Shown: positions 9,812-18,810 of the stretch, piece after piece
Layout of the letters: every line of letters starts with the position of its first letter
How positions within the stretch are numbered: position 1 is the stretch's first letter
From: an uncultured Chlorobiales bacterium
GTDB lineage: Bacteria > Bacteroidota > Chlorobiia > Chlorobiales > Chlorobiaceae
NCBI GenBank assembly: GCA_903929135.1
Contig: CAIYTH010000013.1
Location: forward strand, 62,001 to 126,000
Direction: 5' to 3'
Length of the DNA stretch: 64,000 bases
The notes under the pieces: generated by a model
Told to the model about the DNA's origin: nothing
Seen by the model: only the letters and a program-made list of their open reading frames with translations
Databases searched by the model: none
Position numbers and translations under genes: made by a program

Positions 9812-9914
9812 AGTGGTAAGTGGGAGTTTTTGAAGTATCCTTGCGCAATGCCGTTCCGTGGGGACGCGGCCTGGTTATCGTTGAAACTTAAACTACATGA
9901 ATATTCATAATTCT

Positions 9915-10721
9915 TCAAGGACGCTCCTCGGTGGTGAACCGCCGTCCGTCGATGACCGGCCCCTCCCGGCAGAGCAGGATGCTCTCGAGTTCGCCGTCGG
10001 CATTGTTCAGCTCGACCATGCAGCCATAGCAGATACCCACTCCGCAGCCCATGATCGATTCGAGCGAGAGTTCGCAGGGGATCGAGCGGGATGCGCAGAA
10101 CCTTGCCAGGGCCTTCAGCATGGGGTTGGGACCGCAGGCGAAGACTTTTGCCCTGCCGATTCCGGCCGTAGATTCGAGATGGTGTTTCAGGAGTTCGACG
10201 ACGTTACCCCGAAATCCTTCGGAACCGTCGTCCGTAGCGGTGCTGCAGTTCGACAGGCCCCTGGTCAGCAGGTCGGTGCGTGTCCGTCCGCCCACCAGGT
10301 TCCGGAACGGGATCCCTTTCGCCGCCAGGCTTTTTTCGAGGAACAGCATCGGGGCGGTACCGATGCCTCCCGAGACGAGCAGGGCGGTGTCGAAGTCAGG
10401 GGTATCGATGGAGAAGGCGTTGCCGAGCGGTCCAAGCACCATCGCGCTGGTGCCGCAGGAAGCTTCGCAGAGCAGGGTGGTGCCCTTGCCGACGCTCTTC
10501 ACCATCACGTCGATCATGTTGCCACGGACGTTGTGGATGCAGAACGGGCGTCGCAGCAGGGGCTGGTTCGATTCGCTGACCTTGATGTTGACGAAATTGC
10601 CCGGCCGGGCCGTGGCTGCTATTCCGGGGCAATCGAACGAAATGACGGAAACATCCGCCCCGATGGCGCGGGTTTCGGTGATCAGGGCGCGGGCGTCGGT
10701 GATGGGGCTGGAAGGAAGCAT
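9915..10721 (-). CDS. pyrK: Dihydroorotate dehydrogenase electron-transfer subunit-like (PyrK) iron-sulfur flavoprotein
   Basis: It transfers electrons from PyrD flavin to NAD+ via FAD and a [2Fe-2S] cluster. Visible features are the FAD-binding RRPFCIHN and GNFVNIK segments, NAD-site VSGGIGTAPMLFLEKSL, and the C-terminal cluster motif CGVGICYGC with a downstream Cys in LLCREGPVID, all characteristic of PyrK. The frame extends to a TTG at 10775, but the ATG at 10721 begins closer to the family N-terminus and gives 268 residues, a normal length. No pyrD lies nearby in the window. Confidence 0.85.
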   Translation of the reverse strand: MLPSSPITDARALITETRAIGADVSVISFDCPGIAATARPGNFVNIKVSESNQPLLRRPFCIHNVRGNMIDVMVKSVGKGTTLLCEASCGTSAMVLGPLGNAFSIDTPDFDTALLVSGGIGTAPMLFLEKSLAAKGIPFRNLVGGRTRTDLLTRGLSNCSTATDDGSEGFRGNVVELLKHHLESTAGIGRAKVFACGPNPMLKALARFCASRSIPCELSLESIMGCGVGICYGCMVELNNADGELESILLCREGPVIDGRRFTTEERP

Positions 10722-10930
10722 GGGCGGCAGAATGAAGGTTTCCTGATACAGGGCCGGTGAGGCTTGTGCAATCAATTAAGAGCACTGTCATGAATTTTGC
10801 AAATCACTCGTCTTGAGGCTCATTATTCCGGTTTCGGCAGGAGCCCGGAGGCGGATTGATCCTTTGCAGAATCTCGGGAGATGTATATCTTAATGACCTT
10901 GGCTGTATCAACAAACCCAATGCCTGCTCC

Positions 10931-12148
10931 ATGCGTATATTGACTTTTACAGGTAAAGGCGGTGTAGGAAAGACAAGTGTTTCGGCCGCTACAGCAGTCC
11001 GGCTTTCCGAGTTGGGGCATCGTACCCTGGTGCTGTCCACAGATCCTGCCCACAGCCTCTCCGACTCTTTCAACCTGCCGCTGGGTGCCGAGCCGACCAA
11101 AATCAAGGACAATCTTCACGCCATCGAGGTCAACCCCTACGTCGACCTCAAGCAGAACTGGCATTCTGTACAGAAATATTATACACGCATTTTCATGGCC
11201 CAGGGTGTTTCCGGGGTCATGGCAGACGAAATGACGATCCTTCCCGGAATGGAGGAGCTGTTCTCCCTGCTCCGCATCAAACGCTATAAATCAGCAGGCC
11301 TCTACGATGCCCTCGTGCTGGATACCGCGCCGACCGGCGAGACCCTCAGGCTGCTCTCCCTTCCCGATACGCTTTCATGGGGCATGAAGGCCGTCAAGAA
11401 CGTCAACAAGTATATCGTCCGTCCGCTCAGCAAGCCGCTCTCCAAGATGTCGGACAAGATCGCTTATTATATACCGCCCGAAGATGCCATCGAATCGGTC
11501 GACCAGGTGTTCGACGAACTCGAGGACATCCGCGAGATCCTGACCGACAACGTCAAGTCGACCGTCAGGCTGGTCATGAACGCCGAGAAGATGTCGATCA
11601 AGGAGACCATGCGTGCGCTCACCTACCTGAACCTCTACGGTTTCAAGGTGGACATGGTCCTGGTCAACAAGCTGCTCGATACACAGGAGGACAGCGGCTA
11701 CCTCGAAAAGTGGAAAGGAATCCAGCAGAAGTACCTCGGAGAGATCGAGGAAGGTTTCTCACCCCTGCCGGTCATAAAGCTGAAGATGTACGATCAGGAG
11801 ATCGTCGGCGTCAAGGCGCTCGAGGTCTTCGCCCGTGACATGTACGGCGATGTGGACCCGTCCGGCATGATGTATGACGAGCCGCCGATCAAGTTCATCC
11901 GGAACGGCGACGTCTACGAGGTCCAGCTCAAGCTCATGTTCGCAAACCCGGTCGATATCGACGTCTGGGTGACCGGCGACGAACTTTACGTGCAGATCGG
12001 AAACCAGAGGAAGATCATCACCCTTCCGATCAGCCTCACCGGCCTTGAACCCGGCGATGCCGTATTCAAGGACAAGTGGCTCCATATCCCCTTCGATCTC
12101 GCGCGGCAGGGAACGCACCACAGGAGCGGAGAGATGCACAGGGCATGA
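10931..12148 (+). CDS. ArsA/Get3-like ATPase with C-terminal HSP20-like domain (copy 1)
   Basis: A 405-residue member of the ArsA/Get3 deviant-Walker ATPases, which move tail-anchored membrane proteins (Get3) or arsenite (ArsA). The P-loop [12 protein letters not shown] begins at residue 8, with switch I STDPAHSLSDSF and switch II DTAPTGETLRLLSLP. The C-terminal ~85 residues form a small beta-rich HSP20-like domain ending in KWLHIPF. I see no CxxC zinc motif and no arsenic genes, which argues against arsenite export. The ATG at 10931 was chosen because the P-loop strand starts there. It lies 64 bp upstream of csmC on the same strand and has a paralogue at 15280 on the far side of csmA. Confidence 0.92.
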   Translation: MRILTFTGKGGVGKTSVSAATAVRLSELGHRTLVLSTDPAHSLSDSFNLPLGAEPTKIKDNLHAIEVNPYVDLKQNWHSVQKYYTRIFMAQGVSGVMADEMTILPGMEELFSLLRIKRYKSAGLYDALVLDTAPTGETLRLLSLPDTLSWGMKAVKNVNKYIVRPLSKPLSKMSDKIAYYIPPEDAIESVDQVFDELEDIREILTDNVKSTVRLVMNAEKMSIKETMRALTYLNLYGFKVDMVLVNKLLDTQEDSGYLEKWKGIQQKYLGEIEEGFSPLPVIKLKMYDQEIVGVKALEVFARDMYGDVDPSGMMYDEPPIKFIRNGDVYEVQLKLMFANPVDIDVWVTGDELYVQIGNQRKIITLPISLTGLEPGDAVFKDKWLHIPFDLARQGTHHRSGEMHRA

Positions 12149-12177
12149 TTTTTTTCGTAGTATAAACCAGTAACCGA

Positions 12178-12195
12178 AGGCTGCGGTTGCAGCCT
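12178..12195 (+). promoter_or_regulatory. Hairpin in csmC leader, just before the ribosome-binding site
   Basis: A 7-bp perfect stem (12178-12184 with 12189-12195, loop GGTT) ends 8 nt before a strong AAGGAGG (12201-12207) that serves csmC. Without a U run it is unlikely to be a terminator. A 5' stabilising or processing element for the chlorosome mRNA is plausible but unproven. Confidence 0.5.
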
Positions 12196-12212
12196 CAATA
12201 AAGGAGGACATC

Positions 12213-12632
12213 ATGTCAGAATCCTACCAGAAGCTTCGCAAGGATTTCAAGGATCTCGATTTCACCGACAGGCTCACCTTTCTTGCCGAAAGCGTGCTGC
12301 TGACCGGACAGAGCGCCATCGTCGGCGGTCTTGAGCTGGCCGGAGGCCTTGTGGAGACCGTTGCAGGCACGTTTGGTTCACTTGTCGATGCATCGGGCAT
12401 CGGTGGCGTGCTCGGCAAGACCAGCGGTGTGGTCGGCGAGACCATCGATCGCGTGGCCATCACGGTCAAGGACGTTTCCCGTTCAGCAGGCGACCTCTAT
12501 GGTGATGCGGTCAGGAGCGTCGAAAATGTAACGGGCAATGCAGCCAAGGCGGTCGGTGACGTAGGTTCGTCTGCTTCCGATGCGGTGAAGAACATCGCAG
12601 GTTCATTCCAGAAGACAACCGGCAAGAAATAA
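12213..12632 (+). CDS. csmC: Chlorosome envelope protein C
   Basis: A 139-residue chlorosome envelope protein. It is recognised by its place directly upstream of csmA, the csmCA arrangement known in Chlorobium and Chlorobaculum, and by its composition. After a short polar N-terminus comes a glycine-rich hydrophobic segment (about 35-75, [20 protein letters not shown]), then an amphipathic Ala/Val/Ser-rich repeat region ([20 protein letters not shown]). It sits in the lipid monolayer enclosing the bacteriochlorophyll aggregates. AAGGAGG lies 5 nt before the ATG. The gap to csmA is 148 bp and may contain a separate csmA promoter, as csmA mRNA is known to be very abundant. Confidence 0.9.
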   Translation: MSESYQKLRKDFKDLDFTDRLTFLAESVLLTGQSAIVGGLELAGGLVETVAGTFGSLVDASGIGGVLGKTSGVVGETIDRVAITVKDVSRSAGDLYGDAVRSVENVTGNAAKAVGDVGSSASDAVKNIAGSFQKTTGKK

Positions 12633-12780
12633 TGCGGATTGTCCTCACAAAGTGATTTCCATGAGCGATACGGAATCTTTTATTTTGTGTTTTGTTGTTG
12701 AATCGCTTATTTTTATTCCAAAGTCCCGATTTTACTGAACGTTGTACATTTCTGTCAATTAAATTCCAAAAGGAGGAGTT

Positions 12781-13023
12781 ATGAGTGGAGGAGGCGTATT
12801 TACCGATATCTTAGCCGCCGCAGGCCGTATTTTCGAAGTTATGGTCGAAGGTCACTGGGAAACCGTCGGAATGCTGTTTGACTCGCTGGGCAAGGGCACG
12901 ATGAGGATCAACCGTAATGCCTATGGCAGCATGGGTGGCGGATCCAGCCTTCGCGGTTCTTCACCTGAGGTTTCCGGCTATGCCGTACCTACCAAGGAAG
13001 TCGAATCGAAGTTTGCTAAATAA
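12781..13023 (+). CDS. csmA: Chlorosome baseplate protein A precursor
   Basis: CsmA is the most abundant chlorosome protein. It forms the paracrystalline baseplate that binds BChl a and passes excitation to the FMO protein. The 80-residue precursor begins [20 protein letters not shown], with the BChl a-ligand His25 in [12 protein letters not shown]-terminal ~20-residue propeptide is removed in characterised strains. AGGAGGAG at 12771-12778 is an almost ideal ribosome-binding site, fitting high expression. A strong terminator follows. Confidence 0.98.
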   Translation: MSGGGVFTDILAAAGRIFEVMVEGHWETVGMLFDSLGKGTMRINRNAYGSMGGGSSLRGSSPEVSGYAVPTKEVESKFAK

Positions 13024-13050
13024 GCGAACCGATCCGGTCAGAACCATAAG

Positions 13051-13088
13051 GGCAGTGACAGGCATAGCGCCTTCACTGCCTTTTTTTT
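13051..13088 (+). terminator. Strong rho-independent terminator after csmA
   Basis: A stem of 8 bp (13051-13058 with 13073-13080) with a further inner AGGC/GCCT helix is followed by eight U residues (13081-13088). It should end the csmCA transcript, so the gene at 13276 needs its own promoter in 13089-13275, where I recognise no clear consensus. Confidence 0.9.
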
Positions 13089-13275
13089 ATCCCGTTTTCT
13101 GCTTTATCGGAGCCGTATCTTCCGTTACCCTGAAAAGTTCGGTTCCTCCTCACCGCAAGAGCCTCGTCCTTGCCGCTTCTTTGTTACGTAATTTATTTTT
13201 GTTTTCATATTTTAATAGCTTGATTGCTCCTTAACAGAACGACAGGCAACACAGGAAACGTGATCGGACGCAGTA

Positions 13276-15267
13276 ATGGCTAATATCTCTCTTTATGTCT
13301 CAGGGCAGACCGAACTGAACGATGTCACTGAGTTTTTCCAGAAACGCCTTATCGGTGAAGGTGAAAGCCCCATAGCTTTTTTCGACGGCGTTTTTTACGA
13401 ATCCCACCAGGAGCGGGTCGGAAACATTGTTTTCCAGGATTATCTCATCTATACCGACAAGGCTGTCTACCTCTGGGCCAGGGGAACGTCGAAGGATTTC
13501 CTCGACCGTTTCAGCCTCGGGGCCGTATCGGTCAACAGCCGGAACAAGGACAGCGCCTTCGCAACCCTCAACCTGAAGATCAAAAGGGAGGGCAAGGAGC
13601 CGGTTTACGTGATTTTCGACATGGTCGAGATTCATGAGGCCGAAACAATCGTCAAGCTTCATACGGTCATCGAATCGACCATCGAGGATTACCTCGGTGT
13701 CAATTTCCGCCAGGAGATTCCTCAGGAAACCGCCACCAGGATTCTCCAGACCGCGAGGAACATCTGTCCTCCACGTTCGGTTTCCATCGTCCTGGAGGCG
13801 CCTCAGATGCCGGTTCCGGATGCCGGTATCGGATACGGCCAGGATCTTCTCGAGCAGTACAAGGCGTCGATCGGATACAGCCTCGATCAGGAGCCGCAAC
13901 AGCAGGGTGCGCAGCCTCGACAGCGCGGCGGCATGGGTATGCCTCCGCCTCCTCCCGGCCTCGAGGGACTCCTGCCGACCGATCCGGCCTCGATCAAGCG
14001 GATTGCCGGCCAGCTCAAGGAGCTGGTGGGAGATGCCCCGTTCAAGCTCAGGGATCAGGTGATGAAGGATCTGCAGCATGTACCGAACGATGTCGCCACG
14101 GTACTGACGGCCCTGAACGAGCTCCTTGTCAGTATCGCCGGAAATCCTCAGGCCGAGCGGTTCGTCATGAACGCCATCAAGACGGCCGTCACCAATGACG
14201 GCCTTATCGGTTCGTTCGGAAAGATCATCAAGCTGACCTCGGGCATCGGTGGCGGCAAAAAGCCTTCGAGGTCCGAGCAGCCGTCGTCGCAGGATGACGC
14301 ATCCTCGCGCCAGCAGCGCGGCTCTTCCAGGCAGGAGGACCCCGACGATGATTCGACGATCCGTCGCAGGAAGATCAGCGTGAGGGACGACAACGACCAG
14401 CCGGGCGGCTTCGACCCATTCCGGGACGAAGAGCCGTCAAAGGCAAGCCGTGCCGGTCGTGACGATTCGCCCTCTGCCAGCGCTCGCCGTTCCATGCCCG
14501 ACGATGATATCGATGACGCGCCCAGGAGGAAAAAGCTTTCAATCAAGACGGAAGAGGACGGCAGCAGCGACATCGCCCGCAAACTGATGAGCTACGACGA
14601 GTCGGAAAGGGAGCAGGATCCCGCTTCGCCAGCTTCCGCGCCGCAGCCGGAGTTGTCCGATGCGGAAACCCAACCCCGGAAGAAAAAGCTTTCGATCAAG
14701 GCGGAAGCGGAGAGCGACGACATCACCCGCAAGCTGATGAGCTACGACGAATCGGAAAGGGACCAGTTTCCCGTTTCATCCGCTTCCGCGCCGCAGCAGG
14801 AATTGTCCGATGCCGAAGCCGCACCCCGGAAGAAGAAGCTTTCGATCAAGGCGGAAGCGGAGAGCGACGACATCACCCGGAAGCTGATGAGCTACGATGA
14901 AGAACCGCTCGAGGATTCCGTAGCTGAAACCTTGTCCGATGCCCCGATTGTTACCGACCCCGAACCGGGGCCTCCCGTCAGGAAGAAAATACAGATCAAG
15001 GCGGCAGAACCCGATCAAACCTCCTCCCTTGCCGAAGAGCTCCTGCTTGCCGATATCAGCGAAGGGGATACTGTACCTGTTCAGGAGAGTTACCTCACCC
15101 TTGAATCCGACCTCCCGATAGAGGGAGCTGCCAGGACCGCATCGAAAGGCATTTCGCCCGAGAGTGACATCCATACCGCGGGCGGCAAGCGGAAGGGTGC
15201 CCGGAAGGACGAAGGGCCTGAAAAGTCATCCGAGTCACATTCTTTTTCAGTCAAGCCTACACCTTAG
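13276..15267 (+). CDS. Unknown 663-residue protein: PH-like N-domain, helical middle, acidic tail with basic tandem repeats
   Basis: I do not recognise a named family. Residues ~30-140 resemble a bacterial PH-like domain (IVFQDYLIYTDKAVYLWARG, then VYVIFDMVEIHEAE). A Pro/Gln linker follows (QQQGAQPRQRGGMGMPPPPP), then a helical segment around 230-330. The rest is low-complexity and acidic, with about five RKKKLSIK-type basic motifs near residues 361, 415, 467, 517 and 568, each mostly followed by SDDITRKLMSYDE. Two units are near-identical at DNA level (14677 and 14827), pointing to recent duplication. It lies between csmA and a second ArsA/Get3-like ATPase gene (12-bp gap, same operon), so a role at the chlorosome or its assembly is inferred. 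Confidence 0.75.
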   Translation: MANISLYVSGQTELNDVTEFFQKRLIGEGESPIAFFDGVFYESHQERVGNIVFQDYLIYTDKAVYLWARGTSKDFLDRFSLGAVSVNSRNKDSAFATLNLKIKREGKEPVYVIFDMVEIHEAETIVKLHTVIESTIEDYLGVNFRQEIPQETATRILQTARNICPPRSVSIVLEAPQMPVPDAGIGYGQDLLEQYKASIGYSLDQEPQQQGAQPRQRGGMGMPPPPPGLEGLLPTDPASIKRIAGQLKELVGDAPFKLRDQVMKDLQHVPNDVATVLTALNELLVSIAGNPQAERFVMNAIKTAVTNDGLIGSFGKIIKLTSGIGGGKKPSRSEQPSSQDDASSRQQRGSSRQEDPDDDSTIRRRKISVRDDNDQPGGFDPFRDEEPSKASRAGRDDSPSASARRSMPDDDIDDAPRRKKLSIKTEEDGSSDIARKLMSYDESEREQDPASPASAPQPELSDAETQPRKKKLSIKAEAESDDITRKLMSYDESERDQFPVSSASAPQQELSDAEAAPRKKKLSIKAEAESDDITRKLMSYDEEPLEDSVAETLSDAPIVTDPEPGPPVRKKIQIKAAEPDQTSSLAEELLLADISEGDTVPVQESYLTLESDLPIEGAARTASKGISPESDIHTAGGKRKGARKDEGPEKSSESHSFSVKPTP

Positions 15268-15279
15268 TTTCTTAACACC

Positions 15280-16434
15280 ATGAGAATCATTCTTTACCTG
15301 GGCAAAGGCGGGGTGGGAAAAACCACCGTTTCCGCATCAACCGCCACAGCGATTGCCCGCGGCGGCAACCGTGTGCTGATCATGAGCACCGACGTTGCTC
15401 ACAGTCTTGCCGACGCGCTCGGAGTCGAGCTCAGTTCCAGCCCTGTTGAGGTCGAGAAAAATCTCTTCGCCATGGAAGTGAACGTTCTGGCCGAGATCAG
15501 GGAGAACTGGACCGAACTGTACTCCTATTTCTCCTCGATCCTCATGCACGACGGAGCGAACGAGATCGTTGCCGAAGAGCTGGCCATTGTGCCCGGCATG
15601 GAGGAGATGATCAGTCTCCGTTACATCTGGAAGGCTGCAAAATCAGGGCTTTATGATGCGGTCGTGGTCGACGCGGCTCCGACCGGCGAGACCATGCGCC
15701 TGCTTGGTATGCCCGAATCCTACGGATGGTACTCCGAGAAGATAGGCGGCTGGCACTCGAAGGCAATCGGCTTCGCTGCGCCGCTCCTGAGCAAGTTCAT
15801 GCCGAAGAAGAACATTTTCAAGCTCATGCCCGAGGTCAACGAGCACATGAAAGAGCTCCACAGCATGCTGCAGGACAAGAGCATTACGACATTCAGGGTT
15901 GTGCTCAATCCCGAAAACATGGTGATCAAGGAGGCCCTGCGCGTCCAGACCTACCTGAACCTCTTCGGGTACAAACTCGATGCTGCCGTGGTCAACAAGG
16001 TGCTTCCTCCAAGCTCCAGCGACCAGTACCTGCAGAGCCTGATCGACCAGCAGGCCAAATACCTCAGGGTCATCGACAACTGTTTCTATCCGGTGCCGAT
16101 CTTCAGGGCAAGACAGTCATCGAGAGAGGTGATCGCACCCGATCGCCTGTTTGAACTGAGCCAGGAGATTTTCGACGGACGGAACCCGATCGACGTACTC
16201 TATACCGATGGCAAGACCCAGACCCTTGAAAAGGTCAACGGAAAGTACGTGCTCAGCCTCTACCTGCCCAACGTCGAAGTCGACAAGCTTGCGGTGAACA
16301 TCAAGGGCGACGAGCTTCTGGTGGACATCAACAATTTCCGCAAGAGCATCATCCTGCCGAACGTGCTGGTGGGACGCAAGACCGAAGGGGCCGATTTCGA
16401 ACAGGGAACCCTGAGCATCACCTTTACGAATTGA
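15280..16434 (+). CDS. ArsA/Get3-like ATPase with C-terminal HSP20-like domain (copy 2)
   Basis: A 384-residue paralogue of the ATPase at 10931. P-loop [12 protein letters not shown] starts at residue 8, followed by [13 protein letters not shown] and [15 protein letters not shown]. It carries the same type of C-terminal small beta domain ([22 protein letters not shown]). The switch I signature has DVAHS where copy 1 has DPAHS, and it too lacks CxxC. Two non-identical copies suggest a heterodimer or division of labour; Get3-type ATPases act as dimers. It lies 12 bp after the 663-residue repeat protein gene, implying co-transcription. Confidence 0.92.
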   Translation: MRIILYLGKGGVGKTTVSASTATAIARGGNRVLIMSTDVAHSLADALGVELSSSPVEVEKNLFAMEVNVLAEIRENWTELYSYFSSILMHDGANEIVAEELAIVPGMEEMISLRYIWKAAKSGLYDAVVVDAAPTGETMRLLGMPESYGWYSEKIGGWHSKAIGFAAPLLSKFMPKKNIFKLMPEVNEHMKELHSMLQDKSITTFRVVLNPENMVIKEALRVQTYLNLFGYKLDAAVVNKVLPPSSSDQYLQSLIDQQAKYLRVIDNCFYPVPIFRARQSSREVIAPDRLFELSQEIFDGRNPIDVLYTDGKTQTLEKVNGKYVLSLYLPNVEVDKLAVNIKGDELLVDINNFRKSIILPNVLVGRKTEGADFEQGTLSITFTN

Positions 16435-16463
16435 CCTCTTTCCGAAAGGGAAGCTTTCAGAAA

Positions 16464-16493
16464 GCGGGTCGATTCAGGCGGCCCGCTTTTTTT
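16464..16493. terminator. Terminator between convergent ArsA-like and folK genes
   Basis: GCGGG (16464-16468) pairs with CCCGC (16482-16486) and is followed by nine U residues on the plus strand, directly after the ArsA-like stop. The reverse strand has no comparable U run, so it mainly serves the plus-strand operon. Confidence 0.75.
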
Positions 16494-16501
16494 TTGCTCG
16501 A

Positions 16502-17011
16502 TCAGGGTTTTATGAGTCTTTCGCTCAGGCAGATCGGCACCGAAAGATCTCCACAGGTGTTGAGGAGCCCCGATACCGGAACGTTGAAAACGGGGTGAAC
16601 GGGATCGGCGATATCGAGTAGGGGCACCAGGACGAATTTTCTGCGATGAAGCTCGGCATGGGGAATGACGAGGAGTTCGCTGTCCATGACCAGGTTGCCG
16701 TAGAGCAGGATGTCGAGGTCGATGGTCCTCGGGCTCCATCGCCGGTAAAGGTCAGGCCGTCCGAGCTGCTGCTCGATGCGTTTGCAGTTCGTGCGAAGGT
16801 CGACGGGGTCGAGGCCCGTATCGATCGCCACCACGGCATTGAAGAACCGCTCCTGCCCGGCATCGCCGACCGGTTCGGTCATGTAGACCCGCGAGAGGCC
16901 CGTGACGGAGGTTTCGGGCGTACCGTCGAGCAGGTCGACTGCCTTCTGGAGGTTGGTGAAACGGTCGCCGACATTCGATCCGATGCCGATATATGCGATG
17001 GCCCTGCCCAT
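16502..17011 (-). CDS. folK: 6-hydroxymethyl-7,8-dihydropterin pyrophosphokinase
   Basis: Folate synthesis: it transfers pyrophosphate from ATP to 6-hydroxymethyl-dihydropterin. Visible motifs are AYIGIGSNVGDR at the N-terminus, SRVYMTEPVG, QERFFNAVV, and the HPPK signature RRWSPRTIDLDILLYG. I start it at the ATG at 17011 (169 residues, begins MGRAIAYIG); the longer frame to 17050 would overlap folB and adds no homology. Its start is 4 bp after the folB stop, so the two are co-translated. Confidence 0.93.
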   Translation of the reverse strand: MGRAIAYIGIGSNVGDRFTNLQKAVDLLDGTPETSVTGLSRVYMTEPVGDAGQERFFNAVVAIDTGLDPVDLRTNCKRIEQQLGRPDLYRRWSPRTIDLDILLYGNLVMDSELLVIPHAELHRRKFVLVPLLDIADPVHPVFNVPVSGLLNTCGDLSVPICLSERLIKP

Positions 17012-17015
17012 CGGT

Positions 17016-17393
17016 TCAGGCCCTGTCGATCCGGTGCTCGGCTTCGGCATAATCGCAGAGCCCGCCGAGCGGGAGGTTCCGTTTCCTGACTTTCGCCGTG
17101 ACGCTCTCCAGTGCCGGGAACTGCTTCATGAGAGCTGTTGCGATTTCAAGGGCAAGCGATTCGATGAGCGCCGCTTTCCGGCCGGTCATCACGATCCGGA
17201 TGGTTTCGTAAGCACGCTGGTAATCCACGGTACTGGCGATGTCATCGGCAAGCGCCGCCGTCCTGAAGTCGAAATTCAGCTCAACGTCGACCTCATATTT
17301 TCCGCCGAGGCGGTTTTCTTCGCTGTTCACGCCGTGCCAGGCATAGAACTCCGCGTTCACGAGCCTGATGCAGGATCGGTGTGTGGCGCTCAT
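17016..17393 (-). CDS. folB: Dihydroneopterin aldolase
   Basis: It cleaves dihydroneopterin to hydroxymethyl-dihydropterin, the substrate of the adjacent FolK. The 125-residue protein has the family size, with EFYAWHGVNSEENRLGGKYEVDVEL at the N-terminus, the ESLALEIATALM segment, and KVRKRNLPLGG near the end. The ATG at 17393 fits the family N-terminus; the frame continues upstream to a non-homologous extension that I excluded. Confidence 0.92.
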   Translation of the reverse strand: MSATHRSCIRLVNAEFYAWHGVNSEENRLGGKYEVDVELNFDFRTAALADDIASTVDYQRAYETIRIVMTGRKAALIESLALEIATALMKQFPALESVTAKVRKRNLPLGGLCDYAEAEHRIDRA

Positions 17394-17563
17394 CTTCGTC
17401 AGTTCTTGATATTGTTGCAATCGCACTGAGGAGTGAATGTACGCCTTTCGCCAGTGCCGTGCAAAAGTGGTGCGATGGCAGGATGCAGGCGGTTGCAAAA
17501 GCAGAAAAAATAGTACTTTCCAGAAAGCGTTCCCTTCAGCCAACTTCTCACCTTATTGCAGTT

Positions 17564-18457
17564 ATGGGAGACAACAGGACAAACTTCGCATTTCGTGATT
17601 TTTTCGAAACCTGCAGGACCCGGGCCCTGCAGCTTGCACTCGAGGAGGATCGATACCAGGGTGACTACACGACCCTGGCTACCATCGATCCTGAGCAGAC
17701 GGGTTCAGGCATCATCGAGGCAAAGGCCGAAGGTATCGTCGCGGGGGTGGAGGTGGCCAGACAGGTGTTCACCGCATCCGACCCGGGACTCGAGATCAAC
17801 GTACTTATCAAGGACGGCAGCCGCGTCTATCCAGGAGGACGAATCCTCGAAGTGAAAGGCCGGATGGCCCCGATCCTCATCGGTGAGCGTACGGCCTTGA
17901 ATTTCATGCAGCGTATGTCGGGCATCGCCACCAGGACGAACATGTACGTCGAGCGGGTGAGCCACACGAACGCATCGATTCTCGACACGAGAAAGACCGC
18001 GCCGGGGCTGCGTTACTTCGATAAAGACGCCGTGCGCATCGGCGGCGGGGTAAACCACCGGTTCGGCCTGTTCGACATGATCCTCATAAAGGACAACCAT
18101 ATCGATGCTGCCGGTGGGGTCCAGATAGCCGTCAGCAAGGCCAGGACCTACTGCCAGGAGCACGCCCTGAAGCTGAAGATCGAAACCGAGGTGCGTAGCG
18201 TCTACGAGCTCAAGCAGGCATGTGCGAGCCAGCCGGACATCATCCTCCTCGACAACTTCATGCTCGACGGGCTGGCTGAGGCGGTACGGTGGGTAAAGGC
18301 GAACGGGTTCGTTCATATCCTGCTGGAGGCGTCCGGAAACATCGGCCTGCACAACGTGGCAGAGGTTGCGATGACCGGGGTCGACTACATTTCGATCGGT
18401 GAACTCACGCACAGCGTCAAGGCGCTGGACCTTTCCATGAACATCGAAATCGATTGA
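17564..18457 (+). CDS. nadC: Nicotinate-nucleotide pyrophosphorylase (carboxylating)
   Basis: It converts quinolinate and PRPP to nicotinate mononucleotide in NAD synthesis. The 297-residue protein contains the QPRT signatures GDYTTLATI, ERTALNFMQRMSGIAT, DTRKTAPGLRYFDKDAVRIGGGVNHR, IKDNHI, and the C-terminal LLEASGNIGLHNVAEVAMTGVDYISIGELTHS. The ATG at 17564 gives the normal length; the frame opening at 17381 would overlap folB's 5' end. The stop overlaps the acpS ATG by one base (TGATG), indicating translational coupling. Confidence 0.95.
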   Translation: MGDNRTNFAFRDFFETCRTRALQLALEEDRYQGDYTTLATIDPEQTGSGIIEAKAEGIVAGVEVARQVFTASDPGLEINVLIKDGSRVYPGGRILEVKGRMAPILIGERTALNFMQRMSGIATRTNMYVERVSHTNASILDTRKTAPGLRYFDKDAVRIGGGVNHRFGLFDMILIKDNHIDAAGGVQIAVSKARTYCQEHALKLKIETEVRSVYELKQACASQPDIILLDNFMLDGLAEAVRWVKANGFVHILLEASGNIGLHNVAEVAMTGVDYISIGELTHSVKALDLSMNIEID

Positions 18458-18801
18458 TGGAGGTCGGGGTCGACATCATTGAGATCGCAAGGATTCGGAC
18501 CCTGTACGAGCGTTATGGCGAGAAATTTCTCCGGCGTATCCTCACCGAAGCCGAGATGGGGCAGTGCCTTGCCAGGCCCGATCCCGTTGCGAGCATTGCG
18601 GGGCGCTTCGCCTCCAAGGAGGCCGTCTCGAAGGCCCTGGGCACCGGCATTTCCCGAGGCCTCACCTGGCACTCGATCGAGGTACTCAACAACGAGGCAG
18701 GCAAACCTCTGGTCACCCTGCACGGCTTCCCGGGATTCCGGGTCAGCATCTCCATCTCTCATGACCGGAATTCGGCGGTTGCCATGGCGGTTGCCGAGTG
18801 A
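18457..18801 (+). CDS. acpS: Holo-[acyl-carrier-protein] synthase
   Basis: It transfers 4'-phosphopantetheine from CoA to the acyl carrier protein. The 114-residue protein shows the AcpS signatures GVDIIEIARI (Mg-binding Asp), FASKEAVSKALGTG, and the C-terminal VSISHDRNSAVAMAV. The ATG at 18457 shares its first base with the nadC stop. The gene is followed by a long inverted array of 9-mer repeats. Confidence 0.95.
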   Translation: MEVGVDIIEIARIRTLYERYGEKFLRRILTEAEMGQCLARPDPVASIAGRFASKEAVSKALGTGISRGLTWHSIEVLNNEAGKPLVTLHGFPGFRVSISISHDRNSAVAMAVAE

Positions 18802-18810
18802 TGAAGATGA

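Noticed and set aside
10931-16434. Arsenic resistance operon
   Set aside because: The ArsA-type ATPases are not accompanied by arsB, arsC or arsR, and they flank chlorosome genes.
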